Part shown: in pieces, positions 30,897-40,507 of the stretch
Layout: every line of letters begins with the position of its first letter
How positions within the stretch are numbered: the first letter of the stretch is position 1
Assembly (NCBI RefSeq): GCF_002234675.1
Contig: NC_019867.2
Span: 31,438,614-31,502,613, forward strand
Length of the DNA stretch: 64,000 bases
Origin: Oryzias latipes
Taxonomy: Eukaryota; Chordata; Actinopteri; Beloniformes; Adrianichthyidae
Direction: 5' to 3'
Program-made: the position numbers and the translations under genes
Notes under the pieces: generated by a model
Told to the model about the DNA's origin: nothing
Databases searched by the model: none
What the model saw: the letters and a program-made list of their open reading frames with translations, nothing else

Positions 30897-31962
30897 TACA
30901 CAGCCTAAGGCCTCACTAAAGCACTTAATTGTTGTCAATGGGGGGGAAGGAGAGACAGAGGCTACAGCCAAAAACTTCTTCCCCCATGGGGCAGTGGAGA
31001 TGCCAGGTTTTTTAAAGTTCCATCCTCCAATCATGTGCAGCCACCAATCTTCCTCCCTCCAATCCTGAGCCAGCACCAGTCACTCAAGGCCACAAAGCCT
31101 TGTGCAGCAACCCAGGTCACCTGAAGAAAATAAAAAATACACACATACAAAATCCCAGTATCATCTGCAAACATCATAGTCCATGGTGATTCCTGTCTAA
31201 CCTCGTCTGTCAGCCTGTCCATTTCTGTTGCAAACAGGGAGGGGGTCAACGCTGATTCCTGCGGCAGCCGAGAGGTGCGAGACATGTTCACATTTAAGAT
31301 ACAACAAGAAATCCCAGTACAAATGAACAAATATGGCAACAGAACAACAAATCACAGAACAAATATCTGAGTCCGGAAACACAAAGGCAAATCTCGGTGC
31401 AAATGACCAAATTTCGAATGACCATTACACATGAATAAATCCAGAAACACGACAACGAAAGCGGAGACACGGCTTCTAACGGAAAGGGGACGTTATAAAT
31501 ACATGAGACAGTCCAAAAGCATTTTAGAAATAAGCAGCGGGTCAGCAAGGGCAAAACAGGACAGCAGAAGATGGAGACAAAATTAACAAAAGCGAGCAGC
31601 TAACGGAAAGGGAATACCCTGAATACCTTGCTAACCATTGTTGGAATTTTTATTCAATTAATGCAATCAAAAAATGCTTTTGGACTGTTTCAATTTATAA
31701 TGGACACATAAAGAAAACAGTCAAAAATAACTTTGAAAAAATCAGACATGATTTGGTCATTTGTACCGAGATTGTTTTTAGTGCCCCATGATTCGTTCGT
31801 TTGTGCGGGGATTTCCTTTTTGTTGTATCTTAAATGTAAACGTGTCTTAGTGGAACTCAGACTTGCATATGTCAGAGGATCCAATAACTTTGGGAAAGAA
31901 CAGTTTTAAAGAGTAAATAATGAGAAGCCACTGCGACCGCTAGTGGGTGAGAGACTCTAGAT
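30897..31962. other. Non-coding, with a small RT relic at ~31160-31300
   Basis: Mostly unassigned sequence. On the minus strand around 31300-31160 a decayed LINE reverse-transcriptase fragment is visible (FATEMDRLTDEVRQESPW followed by MMFADDTGI, holding the catalytic FADD box). It has no neighbouring domains and is a small fossil only. Confidence 0.55.
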
Positions 31963-32414
31963 CAGTGGCCCCCAACCTTTTTCATGCCACGGCCCGGTAT
32001 GACGTCACACAAACTTTCGCGGAGCGGTCTTTTAAATATAGGCAGATGATTATTGTAGCAATACTAGGATGATGGAAGATCAAATACGTGACAAGACGAA
32101 CCCTGTGCTTCTATTTTGACATGCTTAACAGTTGACATGGCACAGGTGTCATCATCCTCCCCCCGTCCCACAGTCATGGTACAAAAAAAGTAGTAGTCTA
32201 TTAATGTAGCTTTCTTTTTTTTGGAAGTGGAAGGCTCCTCTGTCTCCTGGAGGGGCCTTGTCCCCTCGGCAGAGAAACTTTCCAAAGATGTTTTGTTTTT
32301 TTACTCATTTTTTTAGCTCCTGGGTTTTATTTTAGTGGTAACCTATCACGTGACCGAGAAGAGAGCCTTGGAATGCGTCAAAAATGACAAATATATACAT
32401 ACCATTAGTAAATG

Positions 32415-32900
32415 TGTCATGGCTAGCAGGCTTTAGCAGACCCAAGTGCTGGAACCCGGAAGTATACTCGGCAGACAAAGAAGTAAGTGGTAACAGGTTT
32501 TAATGTGGCAGCAAGGATGGAGTTTTGTCCCAGGTATTTTCAGAGGTAGCCAGAGGAGGTGGTTGGAGGGTCTTGGTGGCGTCAACCGTGTGATCCGAGT
32601 GAGGAGCCTGAGGAGCGATGGAACGAGACCAGCGAGAGGTAGGCGGCAACCCGGAGGGTTCCAGGCGAAGGCGAGATCCTGAGTGGTACAAAGACAGGGC
32701 AAATTAGTCAAAGGTGTAGCAGGCATGAACGAGAATCAAGACTAGGCCAGGAGATGCACCGTGGAAGTACAACGAACTAGCGTCGGTTACAGGTCCGAGG
32801 TCTCCTTAAGAGTCTGCAGGCAGACGAGGATGAGGAGGCGCAGCTGGTGGCATCAGTTGTAGCTGATGAGGGGGAGGAGTCTGCCAGAGGCACCGTGACA
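32415..32900 (-). mobile_element. Solo LTR with 5-bp TSD
   Basis: 486 bp running TGTCATGG...CACCGTGACA (TG...CA ends with short inverted TGTCA/TGACA), flanked by the perfect duplication AAATG at 32410-32414 and 32901-32905. No internal region remains, so this is an LTR left by recombination. Orientation is tentative. Confidence 0.75.
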
Positions 32901-32947
32901 AAATGCTTGTTGTTGAATGTTTGTTTATTAGTCACATGTTTATTTAC

Positions 32948-34008
32948 CCCCAGGGGTGTGTTCTCTCCCCTCTGCTCTTCTCCCTCTACACCAATGACTG
33001 CAGATCAGGAGCCCCCTCTGTGAAACTCTTGAAGTTTGCAGACGACACCACAGTCATTGGGCTCATCCGGGACGGTGATGAGACTGCATATAGAGGAGAA
33101 GTGGAGCGGCTAGTCCTCTGGAGCAGCCAGAACCACCTGGAGCTGAACCCACTCAAAACAGTGGAGATGACAGTGGACTTCAGGAGGAACCCCTCCACTC
33201 CCCCCCCACTCACAATTCTCAACAGCACTGTCCCTTCAACAGACTCACACAGGTTCCTGGGGTCCACCATCTCACGGGACCTTAAGTGGACTGCTCACAT
33301 TGACTCACTCCGGAAAAAGGCTCAGCAGAGGTTGTACTTCCTGCGACAACTCAAGAAGTTCAACCTGCCTCAGGGGCTGCTGACCATTTTCTACACTGCA
33401 ATAATCCAGTCTGTCCTGACCACATCCATCACGGTCTGGTTTGGTTCAGCTACCAGACACGACAGAAACAGACTTCAGAGAATCATCAGATCTGCTGAGA
33501 GGATTATTGGTACCAGCCTTCTCCCCATTCAGGACCTGTACCGATCCCGTGCCAGGAAGCGGGCTGGCAGGATCGTAAAAGACCCCTCCCATCCTGGACA
33601 CTGCCTTTTTAGCCTCCTCCCGTCAGGGCGACGCTTTAGGACACTGCGAACCAAAACCACTCGCCACAAAGACAGCTTCTTCCCCCGAGCTGTCACTCTT
33701 ATGAACACCTGACTCCAGACTACTCAAGGACACTGTACAATCACATAAACTGTCCAACTGGAATTACTGCTGCTGCATTTTTCATTTTTTATTTTTTATC
33801 TTTTCGTCTTGTTATTTCAATCTATTTCCTTATTCAGTTATGTTTATTTATTCATACAGCTACCTTACACTTACCTTCTTTTATATTATTTATCCCTTTA
33901 TTATTTATCCTTCTACCTTGCTAGTTTGCACGAGAGCACAAGTAACCGAAGTCAAATTCCCTGTACATGTGCTGTACTTGGCAAATAAAGTGATTCTGAT
34001 TCTGATTT
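32948..34008 (+). pseudogene. CR1/Rex-type LINE, 5'-truncated
   Basis: The frame from 32948 to 33712 encodes the last part of a non-LTR reverse transcriptase: PQGCVLSPLLFSLYTNDC, the catalytic LKFADDTTVIG, HRFLGSTISRDLKW, KKAQQRLYFLRQLKKFNLP, and the C-terminal RIVKDPSHPGHCLFSLLPSG. A short 3' UTR ends in ATTCTG repeats (33990-34008), typical of CR1-like tails. The truncated part still has an open frame. The 5' truncation, just before the PQG motif, removes the endonuclease and most of the RT. Confidence 0.85.
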
Positions 34009-34693
34009 GTACATTGTTGTTTAAATACTGATGATTAAAAACTACACAGTAAGATTACACAAAGATACTTTTGTATTAACATGTGAGGCATTTTATTACT
34101 AAGACAAAAAGCAGCGACCATCGTTTGTCAGGCTCTGTTAGCATGGCATTTCAAAGGCGCTGCTGGCTCCGTACGAAGCGCATGCCACGGAAAAAACACA
34201 GCTTCCTTAATGAGCTTGTATTTATCGGGCGAGAACCGCAAAGCTTATAGCAGGAGGACACGCGCGGGGCGGCTTCAATAAACACTCCGGTTGTCCAGAG
34301 TGGTTTTCTCCCGGGGACTTCACATGCTGCGGGCAGAAAGTCACTTTCTCATGACAGACAGAATTTGCGCTCAGTGCATTTGCAGTTTCTCAGCGCAGTG
34401 ACGTATGTATTGAAAGATGTCGGATTGGCCGTTCTGCATGTCAATCAAGTCCCGTACTTCTCTGTAAGGATTTTGATTGGCTGGCGGATTGTTTAGAAGT
34501 ACATTTCTTTTTCATTTATCTATTCCGCCTGCGATCTACCGTCATGTCCTACCGGTCGATCGCAATCGACGTAATGAGAACCCCTGAATAGACTGATGTA
34601 ACAGAGAATTGGGCAATTTTTCTAAATAAAACATCTTTCAGATTCTGAAATAAATAAAACGGAAGTCATGCAAGTTATTCATTCATTCTGTGC
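34009..34693. other. Interior sequence of the outer hAT element
   Basis: Non-coding DNA between the LINE tail and the LTR retrotransposon, belonging to the outer hAT element at 31963-40499. It ends in TGCGGCCC, which is interrupted by the LTR element and resumes after 40436 with GGCCCGGTACC. Confidence 0.6.
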
Positions 34694-34698
34694 GGCCC

Positions 34699-35327
34699 TG
34701 TCAGAATTACAAACTACTGTCCACACAAAGAGTCAAAGTGCTCTCAATCTTTATGTAGTTGTAAGGCAGAATGTGGGGAAAAATGCACCCATTGAAAATA
34801 ATGTGGCAAGTCTGCAGCCTACAGTGCAGCAGCATGGCAGCCAGACATCACCAGACAGAGACTCCATCTTGAAAAGAGGTCCTCTTTTATAGGTGGTTGG
34901 CTCCACCCCTTGCCAAACAAACACAATTAACAATCAAAATCAAACATTTCCTAAAAACAAAAGAACAATTACATGCATTTTCCTAATTACCAAAGCAATA
35001 ATTAGACAAAGAAGTCCAAACTTTAACAACATTCTTTAAACAAAAATGCAAAATAAAAAGAAATCATTTTGAATTTAAAACAGGCCTGTCAAAGGAAACC
35101 AAAACAATAGGTGGGTCCACTGGACATTCAGGATACAGGAAGTACTCCTATGAAATCAGGAAGTAAACAGATAAGACATAGAAAACAACCAAAAACAGAA
35201 AATAAATAAAGTGAATTGCAAGAACTGTTGGAAGTTTACAGCTATACAGTGTGTGCACCCACTGATGCTGTCAGAAGCAAATACACTTTATTTAACTCAA
35301 ATCGTGACAGACTTGTGCTCTGTCACA
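34699..35327 (-). repeat. 3' LTR of the Gmr1-type element
   Basis: 629 bp with TG...CA ends, matching 39808-40436 with two single-base differences seen by eye. It is the downstream LTR for the minus-strand element and contains the last 10 codons and stop of the reverse transcriptase frame. Confidence 0.95.
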
Positions 35328-36709
35328 TTACTTTCCCCCTCTCCGAGCGCTGCCATTGTGGGAAATCTAGATAAGTAGTCTGCCAAGGTGTTGTTTCTTC
35401 CAGGCTTGTGGCGTATGCTGAAACTGAAAGGTTGTAAGGCAAGGTACCATCTCATGATCCTGGGGTTGTGATCCTTCATAGTATGGATCCATTGCAGCGC
35501 TCTATGATCTGACTCCAGATCAAAGTCACGCCCCAAGAGATAATATTTCAAACTGTCCAAGGCCCATTTGATTGCAAGCGCTTCTTTTTCTACAGTCGAG
35601 TACCTGGTTTCTCTTGGCAGCAGCTTACGACTTAGATACAGTACAGGTCTTTCTTGTCCTTCAGTTTTCTGGGTCAGAACTGCTCCAAGTCCAACGTCTG
35701 AGGCGTCCACCTGCACCAAAAAACGTTTCTGGAAGTCTGGACTGCACAAAACTGGAGAAGAGCACATGGCATTCTTCAAGGCATCAAAAGACCTTTCACA
35801 ATCAACTGACCATCGAATTGGATTTGGTGAGGATTTGCGGGTGAGATTCGTAAGAGGTGTTGCCATGGTTGCAAAATGTAGGATGAATCTGCTGTACCAA
35901 CCAACAAGTCCAAGAAAAGATCTCAGCTGTTTCTTGGTGCGGGGTCGTTCAGTCTTCTGTATTGCCTCCACCTTATCAACCATGGGACGAATGTTGCCAC
36001 CGCCCAGTTGAAATCCAAGGTACTGGGTTTCCATCCTCGCCCACTCGCATTTCTGTGGATTGAGTGTTAGTCCTGCCTTCTCAATGTTTGTGAGAACATT
36101 TTTAAGATGTCTCTTGTGATCTTCCCATGAATGGCTAAAAACCACCACATCATCTAGATAGGCAGAACAGTAACTTTCACAACCCCTCAGAAGTGTATCC
36201 ATTAGTCTCTGAAAAGTGGCAGGTGCTCCATGGAGCCCAAATGGCATCACTGTGAATTGATATAAACCCCCTGGTGTTCGAAAAGCTGTGTATTGCCTGG
36301 AGGCCGCTTCCAATGGAATCTGCCAATAGCCCTTACATAGGTCTAATGTGGTCAGATAGTGGGCTTTTCCGATACGCTCTACCAGGTCATCAACACGAGG
36401 CATGGGGTATGCATCAAAGCGGGACACAGCATTCACTTTTCTAAAATCAATGCAAAGACGCTGGGACCCATCCTTCTTCGGAACCATTACCACTGGACTA
36501 GACCATTCACTTTCAGATGGCTCAATGACCCCCAAGTCTGTCATTTTCTTGATTTCCTCCTTAAGAGAGTGTGTCAGACACTCAGGGATCCTGTAAGGCC
36601 TCTGTCGAATAGGTGCAGAATCTTTTAGATGGATGGTGTGTTGGACTAGCGAAGTCCTCCCTGGTCCATCCTTGAACAGGCCAGGTACTTGTGCCAGTAG
36701 ATCCAACAT
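35297..36709 (-). CDS. Reverse transcriptase-RNase H of the Gmr1-type element
   Basis: 470 residues from the first ATG after an in-frame TAG (36713-36715); it is in the same frame as the upstream gag-protease-integrase frame, only one codon further on. The RT core shows VVMVPKKDGSQRLCIDFRKV, DLCKGYWQIPL, FGLHGAPATFQRLMD and the catalytic AYLDDVVVFS. RNase H follows with LVQVDASDVGLGAVLTQ, the VEKEALAIKWALDSLKYYL region and DHRALQWI. The enzyme would copy element RNA into DNA inside particles. The frame is fully open. It could be made by readthrough of the TAG, or the TAG is a recent nonsense mutation. Confidence 0.92.
   Translation of the reverse strand: MLDLLAQVPGLFKDGPGRTSLVQHTIHLKDSAPIRQRPYRIPECLTHSLKEEIKKMTDLGVIEPSESEWSSPVVMVPKKDGSQRLCIDFRKVNAVSRFDAYPMPRVDDLVERIGKAHYLTTLDLCKGYWQIPLEAASRQYTAFRTPGGLYQFTVMPFGLHGAPATFQRLMDTLLRGCESYCSAYLDDVVVFSHSWEDHKRHLKNVLTNIEKAGLTLNPQKCEWARMETQYLGFQLGGGNIRPMVDKVEAIQKTERPRTKKQLRSFLGLVGWYSRFILHFATMATPLTNLTRKSSPNPIRWSVDCERSFDALKNAMCSSPVLCSPDFQKRFLVQVDASDVGLGAVLTQKTEGQERPVLYLSRKLLPRETRYSTVEKEALAIKWALDSLKYYLLGRDFDLESDHRALQWIHTMKDHNPRIMRWYLALQPFSFSIRHKPGRNNTLADYLSRFPTMAALGEGESNVTEHKSVTI
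35328..35344 (-). promoter_or_regulatory. Polypurine tract
   Basis: On the minus strand GGAGAGGGGGAAAGTAA lies directly before the 3' LTR, the expected place for the plus-strand primer. It also encodes part of the RT-RNase H C terminus. Confidence 0.8.
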
Positions 36710-36712
36710 CTC

Positions 36713-39700
36713 CTATTTCTTTTGAAGTGAAAGATGATCCAATCGAGGCTGCATAGAAGAAACATCTGGCATACAGGTAATAGGGTCATCACCATCGTCG
36801 TGTATTTTGCACACCATTAATGTCTGTTGAGATTGTAGTTGCTCACGGTCTTTCCACTCTTTCAGCAAATTGACGTGATATATTTGACTGTGCTTCCCTT
36901 TGTCTGGGTGTGCTATTTCATATGTTACTGGACCAACCCGTCTAATCACTTCATATGGACCCTGCCATTTAGCCAAAAGTTTGTTTGCCGTCAGCGGTAA
37001 AAGTATCAAAACTTTTTTACCTGGTTCCAACTCACGCTGACGAGCTTTCTTGTCATACCAGGATTTTTGGTCTCTTTGGGCTCTGGTAAGGTTCTCTTGT
37101 GCCAGGTCCCTGTACTTTTCCAAATGATTCCTCATCTGAAGTACATAGGACAGGATTCCCTCAGCCACTGGTTTCTTACTTGCTTCCCATTCTTTTCTCA
37201 GCAAATCCAAGGGTCCCTGGACTGGCCACCCGTACAGGAGCTCAAATGGGGAGAAACCTGTGGAAGCCTGGGGAACTTCTCTGTATGCAAACAGGAGAAA
37301 AGGCAACCATTTATCCCAGTCACGTCCAGTTTCTGAAACAAATTTACGCAACATCTGCTTGAGACTCTGATTAAATCTCTCCACCAGGCCATCAGTTTGT
37401 GGATGATATGGCGTTGTCCGGATTCCTTTGATGCCCAGTTCTTTATGCAGTAGTAACATCAGGTTGGAGGTGAAGTTGGTACCTTGATCAGTCAGGATTT
37501 CGCTCGGCACTCCTACACGAGAAAAAAGCTGAACAAGAGCATTTATTATTGCCTTCGTTTTGATGGTACGTAAAGGGAAAGCTTCCGGAAAGCGGGTTGC
37601 ATAATCACAGATGACCAGAATATATTTGTTTCCAGAACTGCTTTTCTCCAGGGGTCCTACAATATCCATGGCAATGCACTCGAAAGGGGTACTAATAACT
37701 GGCAGAGGATGTAGCGGTGCTTGTTTAACCTTATTTAAACTGGTCAGCTGGCACTGAGGGCATGAAGCACAAAACTCTCTGACATCTTTAAACATACCTG
37801 GCCAGTAAAAGCGCTTTGCTAATCTTGCATATGTTTTTAGATGGCCCAGGTGTCCTGCCCATGGAACTGTATGAGCTAGGTGCAAAACTACAGATCTGCA
37901 TCCAGTAGGCACTACCAACCGCTTACCTGTTTCTCCCTGAATATACAAAATATCGTTATCTAACACACATTTTGTATCTGTAGAGACATTGTCAGTTTCA
38001 GTTTCAACTTGATTATACAGAAAAGCCAAAGTAGTGTCAGTCAACTGCAAATGTCTAATGTCATTTGGTACATCCCAAACAAAATTCTGACATTGAGGTT
38101 TCTGTTCAAGAGATTCAAAAGACCCTCTATGCTTTTCTTGACGGCGTTGATGCCGTGTTTTCTTTTGGCCTTTGTAGCCGCCCTCAAAAAGATCACCATG
38201 AAGATCTGGAAGAGGTTCCAGCCCAGCCTTAACCTGAGACCTTGTGACTACAGCAACAACATTGGTCTGTCTTTTGTCCCCAAGTAAGTCCCACAAAAGA
38301 GGACAATCCCTCCCAATAACACAATCCACTGGCATTTTGTCCAACACTGCAACTTGCAAAAGAAATGCTTGATCATCCAGATCCAAAGTAACTTCAGCAG
38401 TGGGATATACTTTGCCATCTCCATGGACACACTCAATAACAGTTTTGTTCTTATAATTGAGAACATGGTCTGGTAAATAACATTTCTTTACCAAAGACTT
38501 GGAACTGCCGCTGTCTAATAAAGCAGTTAAATGAACACCATTAACAATCACTGGGTAGGAAGAAGCAGGGTCTGAACATGGATGTTGCAACTTAGTAACA
38601 CTCATTTGTGGCACACAACAATAACCAGACATTTTGGGCTTTTTAAGAGGACACACAGAAGCTTTATGTCCAGGCTGCTGACAATAATAGCAGATTAAAG
38701 CCTGTCCTGCATTGTCACCACGAGGTGTAGTCTTACTCACGCCACTGCCGGTTCTCTGAGCCTCTGGTCTTTTGTCAACCGGCCGCCGCCCATCTCCAAG
38801 GGTGTGATGAAAGACCCGCTGCTGTGTCCTTGGGCCAGTTGTTCTGTGAGCATTAATGTACTGTGTTGCAAGTTTAGCTGCTTCCATCCCAGTTGGTGGT
38901 TCATGCTCCTTCACCCACGTGCGTATATCAGGGGGTAAGGTCCGAAGAAACTGTTCCAAGATGATGATTTCTCCAATATCTTCTACACCACGTTGGTCAG
39001 GCCTTATCCATCGACGATATAAACCCCTAAGACGATGATAGGTCTCTGTAGGCAACTCCCCTTGTGGGACATTAGTGTCTCTGAAACGTTGTCTATAGGT
39101 CTCAGCTGAGACATTAAATTTGGCCAATAAAGCCTCCTTGATATCAGGATAGGAGTCTGAGAGGTCCTCATCCATCGCTGAGTAGGCTGCTAGAGCCTTT
39201 CCTGTTAACAATGGTACAAGTCTGTATGCCCATTCAGTGTACACCCAACCCCAAGTCTTTGCAATCCTCTCAAAACGGAGTAAAAAATTTTCAATATCTT
39301 CCTCCGGCTGATATGGTAGCATCTTGGGGTCCTTCCGATGGAAGGGTGGTGGTTGCATCATGGAGGGTACAGCTGTCATGTCCATGTCAACTTCATCGCA
39401 ATCTGTTCGACGATGTGGGGGCGCTGGTGTTGGGAGTGGCAATAAGGAAGCCTCACTCCTAACTGCGCGTGGAGAGTCACTTACATCTGATGCAGGTTGT
39501 CTCTGGGATTGGAGAACCACCCTCAGGTTCTTCAGTTCAGCCAACAAACCCTCTTCTCTGGTCCTCTGTGCGCCAAGGAACTGCTGGAGCATTTCCACCA
39601 TCTTAGGCTGCTCCACATCTCCACTCGGGCCGGGACGCTCTGCTGATGGCCCATCGTCATCGGTTTCCCAGTCTGGTTCGACTTCCTCATCCTTCACCGC

Positions 39701-39763
39701 TTGACTTCTGGTTCGCATTGTGGGACGTGCGTAGCTCCTCTTTGGGCCTTTGCGGCTTGCCAT
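36713..39763 (-). CDS. Gag-protease-integrase of the Gmr1-type element
   Basis: About 1016 residues from the ATG at 39763, just after the primer-binding site; the frame stays open 24 codons further into the LTR but that is upstream of the expected gag start. Order: a gag capsid-like region (ENFLLRFERIAKTWGW, LTGKALAAYSAM), a CCHC zinc knuckle (CYYCQQPGHKASVCP), an aspartic protease (TALLDSGSSKSLV), then integrase with its HHCC zinc site (HLAHTVPWAGHLGH...CASCPQC), the DDE core (MDIVGPLEKS, LTDQGTNFTS, HPQTDGLVERFNQSL) and a C-terminal GPY/F-like region (KWQGPYEVIRRVGPVTYEI). All catalytic residues I looked for are present. It ends at a TAG one codon before the RT start frame. Confidence 0.92.
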   Translation of the reverse strand: MASRKGPKRSYARPTMRTRSQAVKDEEVEPDWETDDDGPSAERPGPSGDVEQPKMVEMLQQFLGAQRTREEGLLAELKNLRVVLQSQRQPASDVSDSPRAVRSEASLLPLPTPAPPHRRTDCDEVDMDMTAVPSMMQPPPFHRKDPKMLPYQPEEDIENFLLRFERIAKTWGWVYTEWAYRLVPLLTGKALAAYSAMDEDLSDSYPDIKEALLAKFNVSAETYRQRFRDTNVPQGELPTETYHRLRGLYRRWIRPDQRGVEDIGEIIILEQFLRTLPPDIRTWVKEHEPPTGMEAAKLATQYINAHRTTGPRTQQRVFHHTLGDGRRPVDKRPEAQRTGSGVSKTTPRGDNAGQALICYYCQQPGHKASVCPLKKPKMSGYCCVPQMSVTKLQHPCSDPASSYPVIVNGVHLTALLDSGSSKSLVKKCYLPDHVLNYKNKTVIECVHGDGKVYPTAEVTLDLDDQAFLLQVAVLDKMPVDCVIGRDCPLLWDLLGDKRQTNVVAVVTRSQVKAGLEPLPDLHGDLFEGGYKGQKKTRHQRRQEKHRGSFESLEQKPQCQNFVWDVPNDIRHLQLTDTTLAFLYNQVETETDNVSTDTKCVLDNDILYIQGETGKRLVVPTGCRSVVLHLAHTVPWAGHLGHLKTYARLAKRFYWPGMFKDVREFCASCPQCQLTSLNKVKQAPLHPLPVISTPFECIAMDIVGPLEKSSSGNKYILVICDYATRFPEAFPLRTIKTKAIINALVQLFSRVGVPSEILTDQGTNFTSNLMLLLHKELGIKGIRTTPYHPQTDGLVERFNQSLKQMLRKFVSETGRDWDKWLPFLLFAYREVPQASTGFSPFELLYGWPVQGPLDLLRKEWEASKKPVAEGILSYVLQMRNHLEKYRDLAQENLTRAQRDQKSWYDKKARQRELEPGKKVLILLPLTANKLLAKWQGPYEVIRRVGPVTYEIAHPDKGKHSQIYHVNLLKEWKDREQLQSQQTLMVCKIHDDGDDPITCMPDVSSMQPRLDHLSLQKK

Positions 39764-39787
39764 ATTTGGCCTCCTTCCAAGACACTG

Positions 39788-39805
39788 ATCCCACTTCTGA
39801 CACCA
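39788..39805 (-). promoter_or_regulatory. Primer-binding site, tRNA-Leu type
   Basis: On the minus strand TGGTGTCAGAAGTGGGAT begins 2 nt after the 5' LTR. Its complement matches the 3' end of vertebrate tRNA-Leu(CAA) as I remember it (AATCCCACTTCTGACA plus CCA). It should prime minus-strand synthesis. Confidence 0.8.
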
Positions 39806-39807
39806 TA

Positions 39808-40436
39808 TGTCAGAATTACAAACTACTGTCCACACAAAGAGTCAAAGTGCTCTCAATCTTTATGTAGTTGTAAGGCAGAATGTGGGGAAAAATGCACCCA
39901 TTGAAAATAATGTGGCAAGTCTGCAGCCTACAGTGCAGCAGCATGGCAGCCAGACATCATCAGACAGAGACTCCATCTTGAAAAGAGGTCCTCTTTTATA
40001 GGTGGTTGGCTCCACCCCTTGCCAAACAAACACAATTAACAATCAAAATCAAACATTTCCTTAAAACAAAAGAACAATTACATGCATTTTCCTAATTACC
40101 AAAGCAATAATTAGACAAAGAAGTCCAAACTTTAACAACATTCTTTAAACAAAAATGCAAAATAAAAAGAAATCATTTTGAATTTAAAACAGGCCTGTCA
40201 AAGGAAACCAAAACAATAGGTGGGTCCACTGGACATTCAGGATACAGGAAGTACTCCTATGAAATCAGGAAGTAAACAGATAAGACATAGAAAACAACCA
40301 AAAACAGAAAATAAATAAAGTGAATTGCAAGAACTGTTGGAAGTTTACAGCTATACAGTGTGTGCACCCACTGATGCTGTCAGAAGCAAATACACTTTAT
40401 TTAACTCAAATCGTGACAGACTTGTGCTCTGTCACA
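39808..40436 (-). repeat. 5' LTR of the Gmr1-type element
   Basis: 629 bp, the upstream LTR for the minus-strand element, so it should contain the promoter. It is paired with 34699-35327. Confidence 0.95.
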
Positions 40437-40507
40437 GGCCCGGTACCAAATGACCCACGGACCGGTACCGGTCCGCGGCCCGGGGGTTGGGGACCACTGC
40501 TCTAGAT

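Larger units (their letters stand above)
34699..40436 (-). mobile_element. Gmr1-type Ty3/Gypsy LTR retrotransposon
   Basis: A complete 5.7-kb LTR retrotransposon on the minus strand. It has two 629-bp LTRs, a primer-binding site, a polypurine tract, and a perfect 5-bp target-site duplication GGCCC (34694-34698, 40437-40441). Domain order along the coding strand is gag, protease, integrase, reverse transcriptase, RNase H. Integrase before reverse transcriptase is the Ty1/copia-like order known in Ty3/Gypsy only for the Gmr1 group, first described in cod. By eye the LTRs differ at two positions, so the insertion is very young. Confidence 0.95.
31963..40499. mobile_element. hAT-type element hosting a nested insertion stack
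   Basis: The outer element begins CAGTGGCCCCCAACC and ends with the complement of CAGTGGTCCCCAACC. It is flanked by the perfect 8-bp duplication CTCTAGAT (31955-31962, 40500-40507). Its own sequence is only about 1-2 kb. The rest is later insertions: a solo LTR (32415-32900), a truncated LINE (about 32948-34008) and a complete LTR retrotransposon (34699-40436). No hAT transposase is seen. Confidence 0.9.

Noticed and set aside
31031..31382. Minus-strand frames with a FADD box as a gene
   Set aside because: Only a short decayed piece of a LINE reverse transcriptase with no flanking domains.
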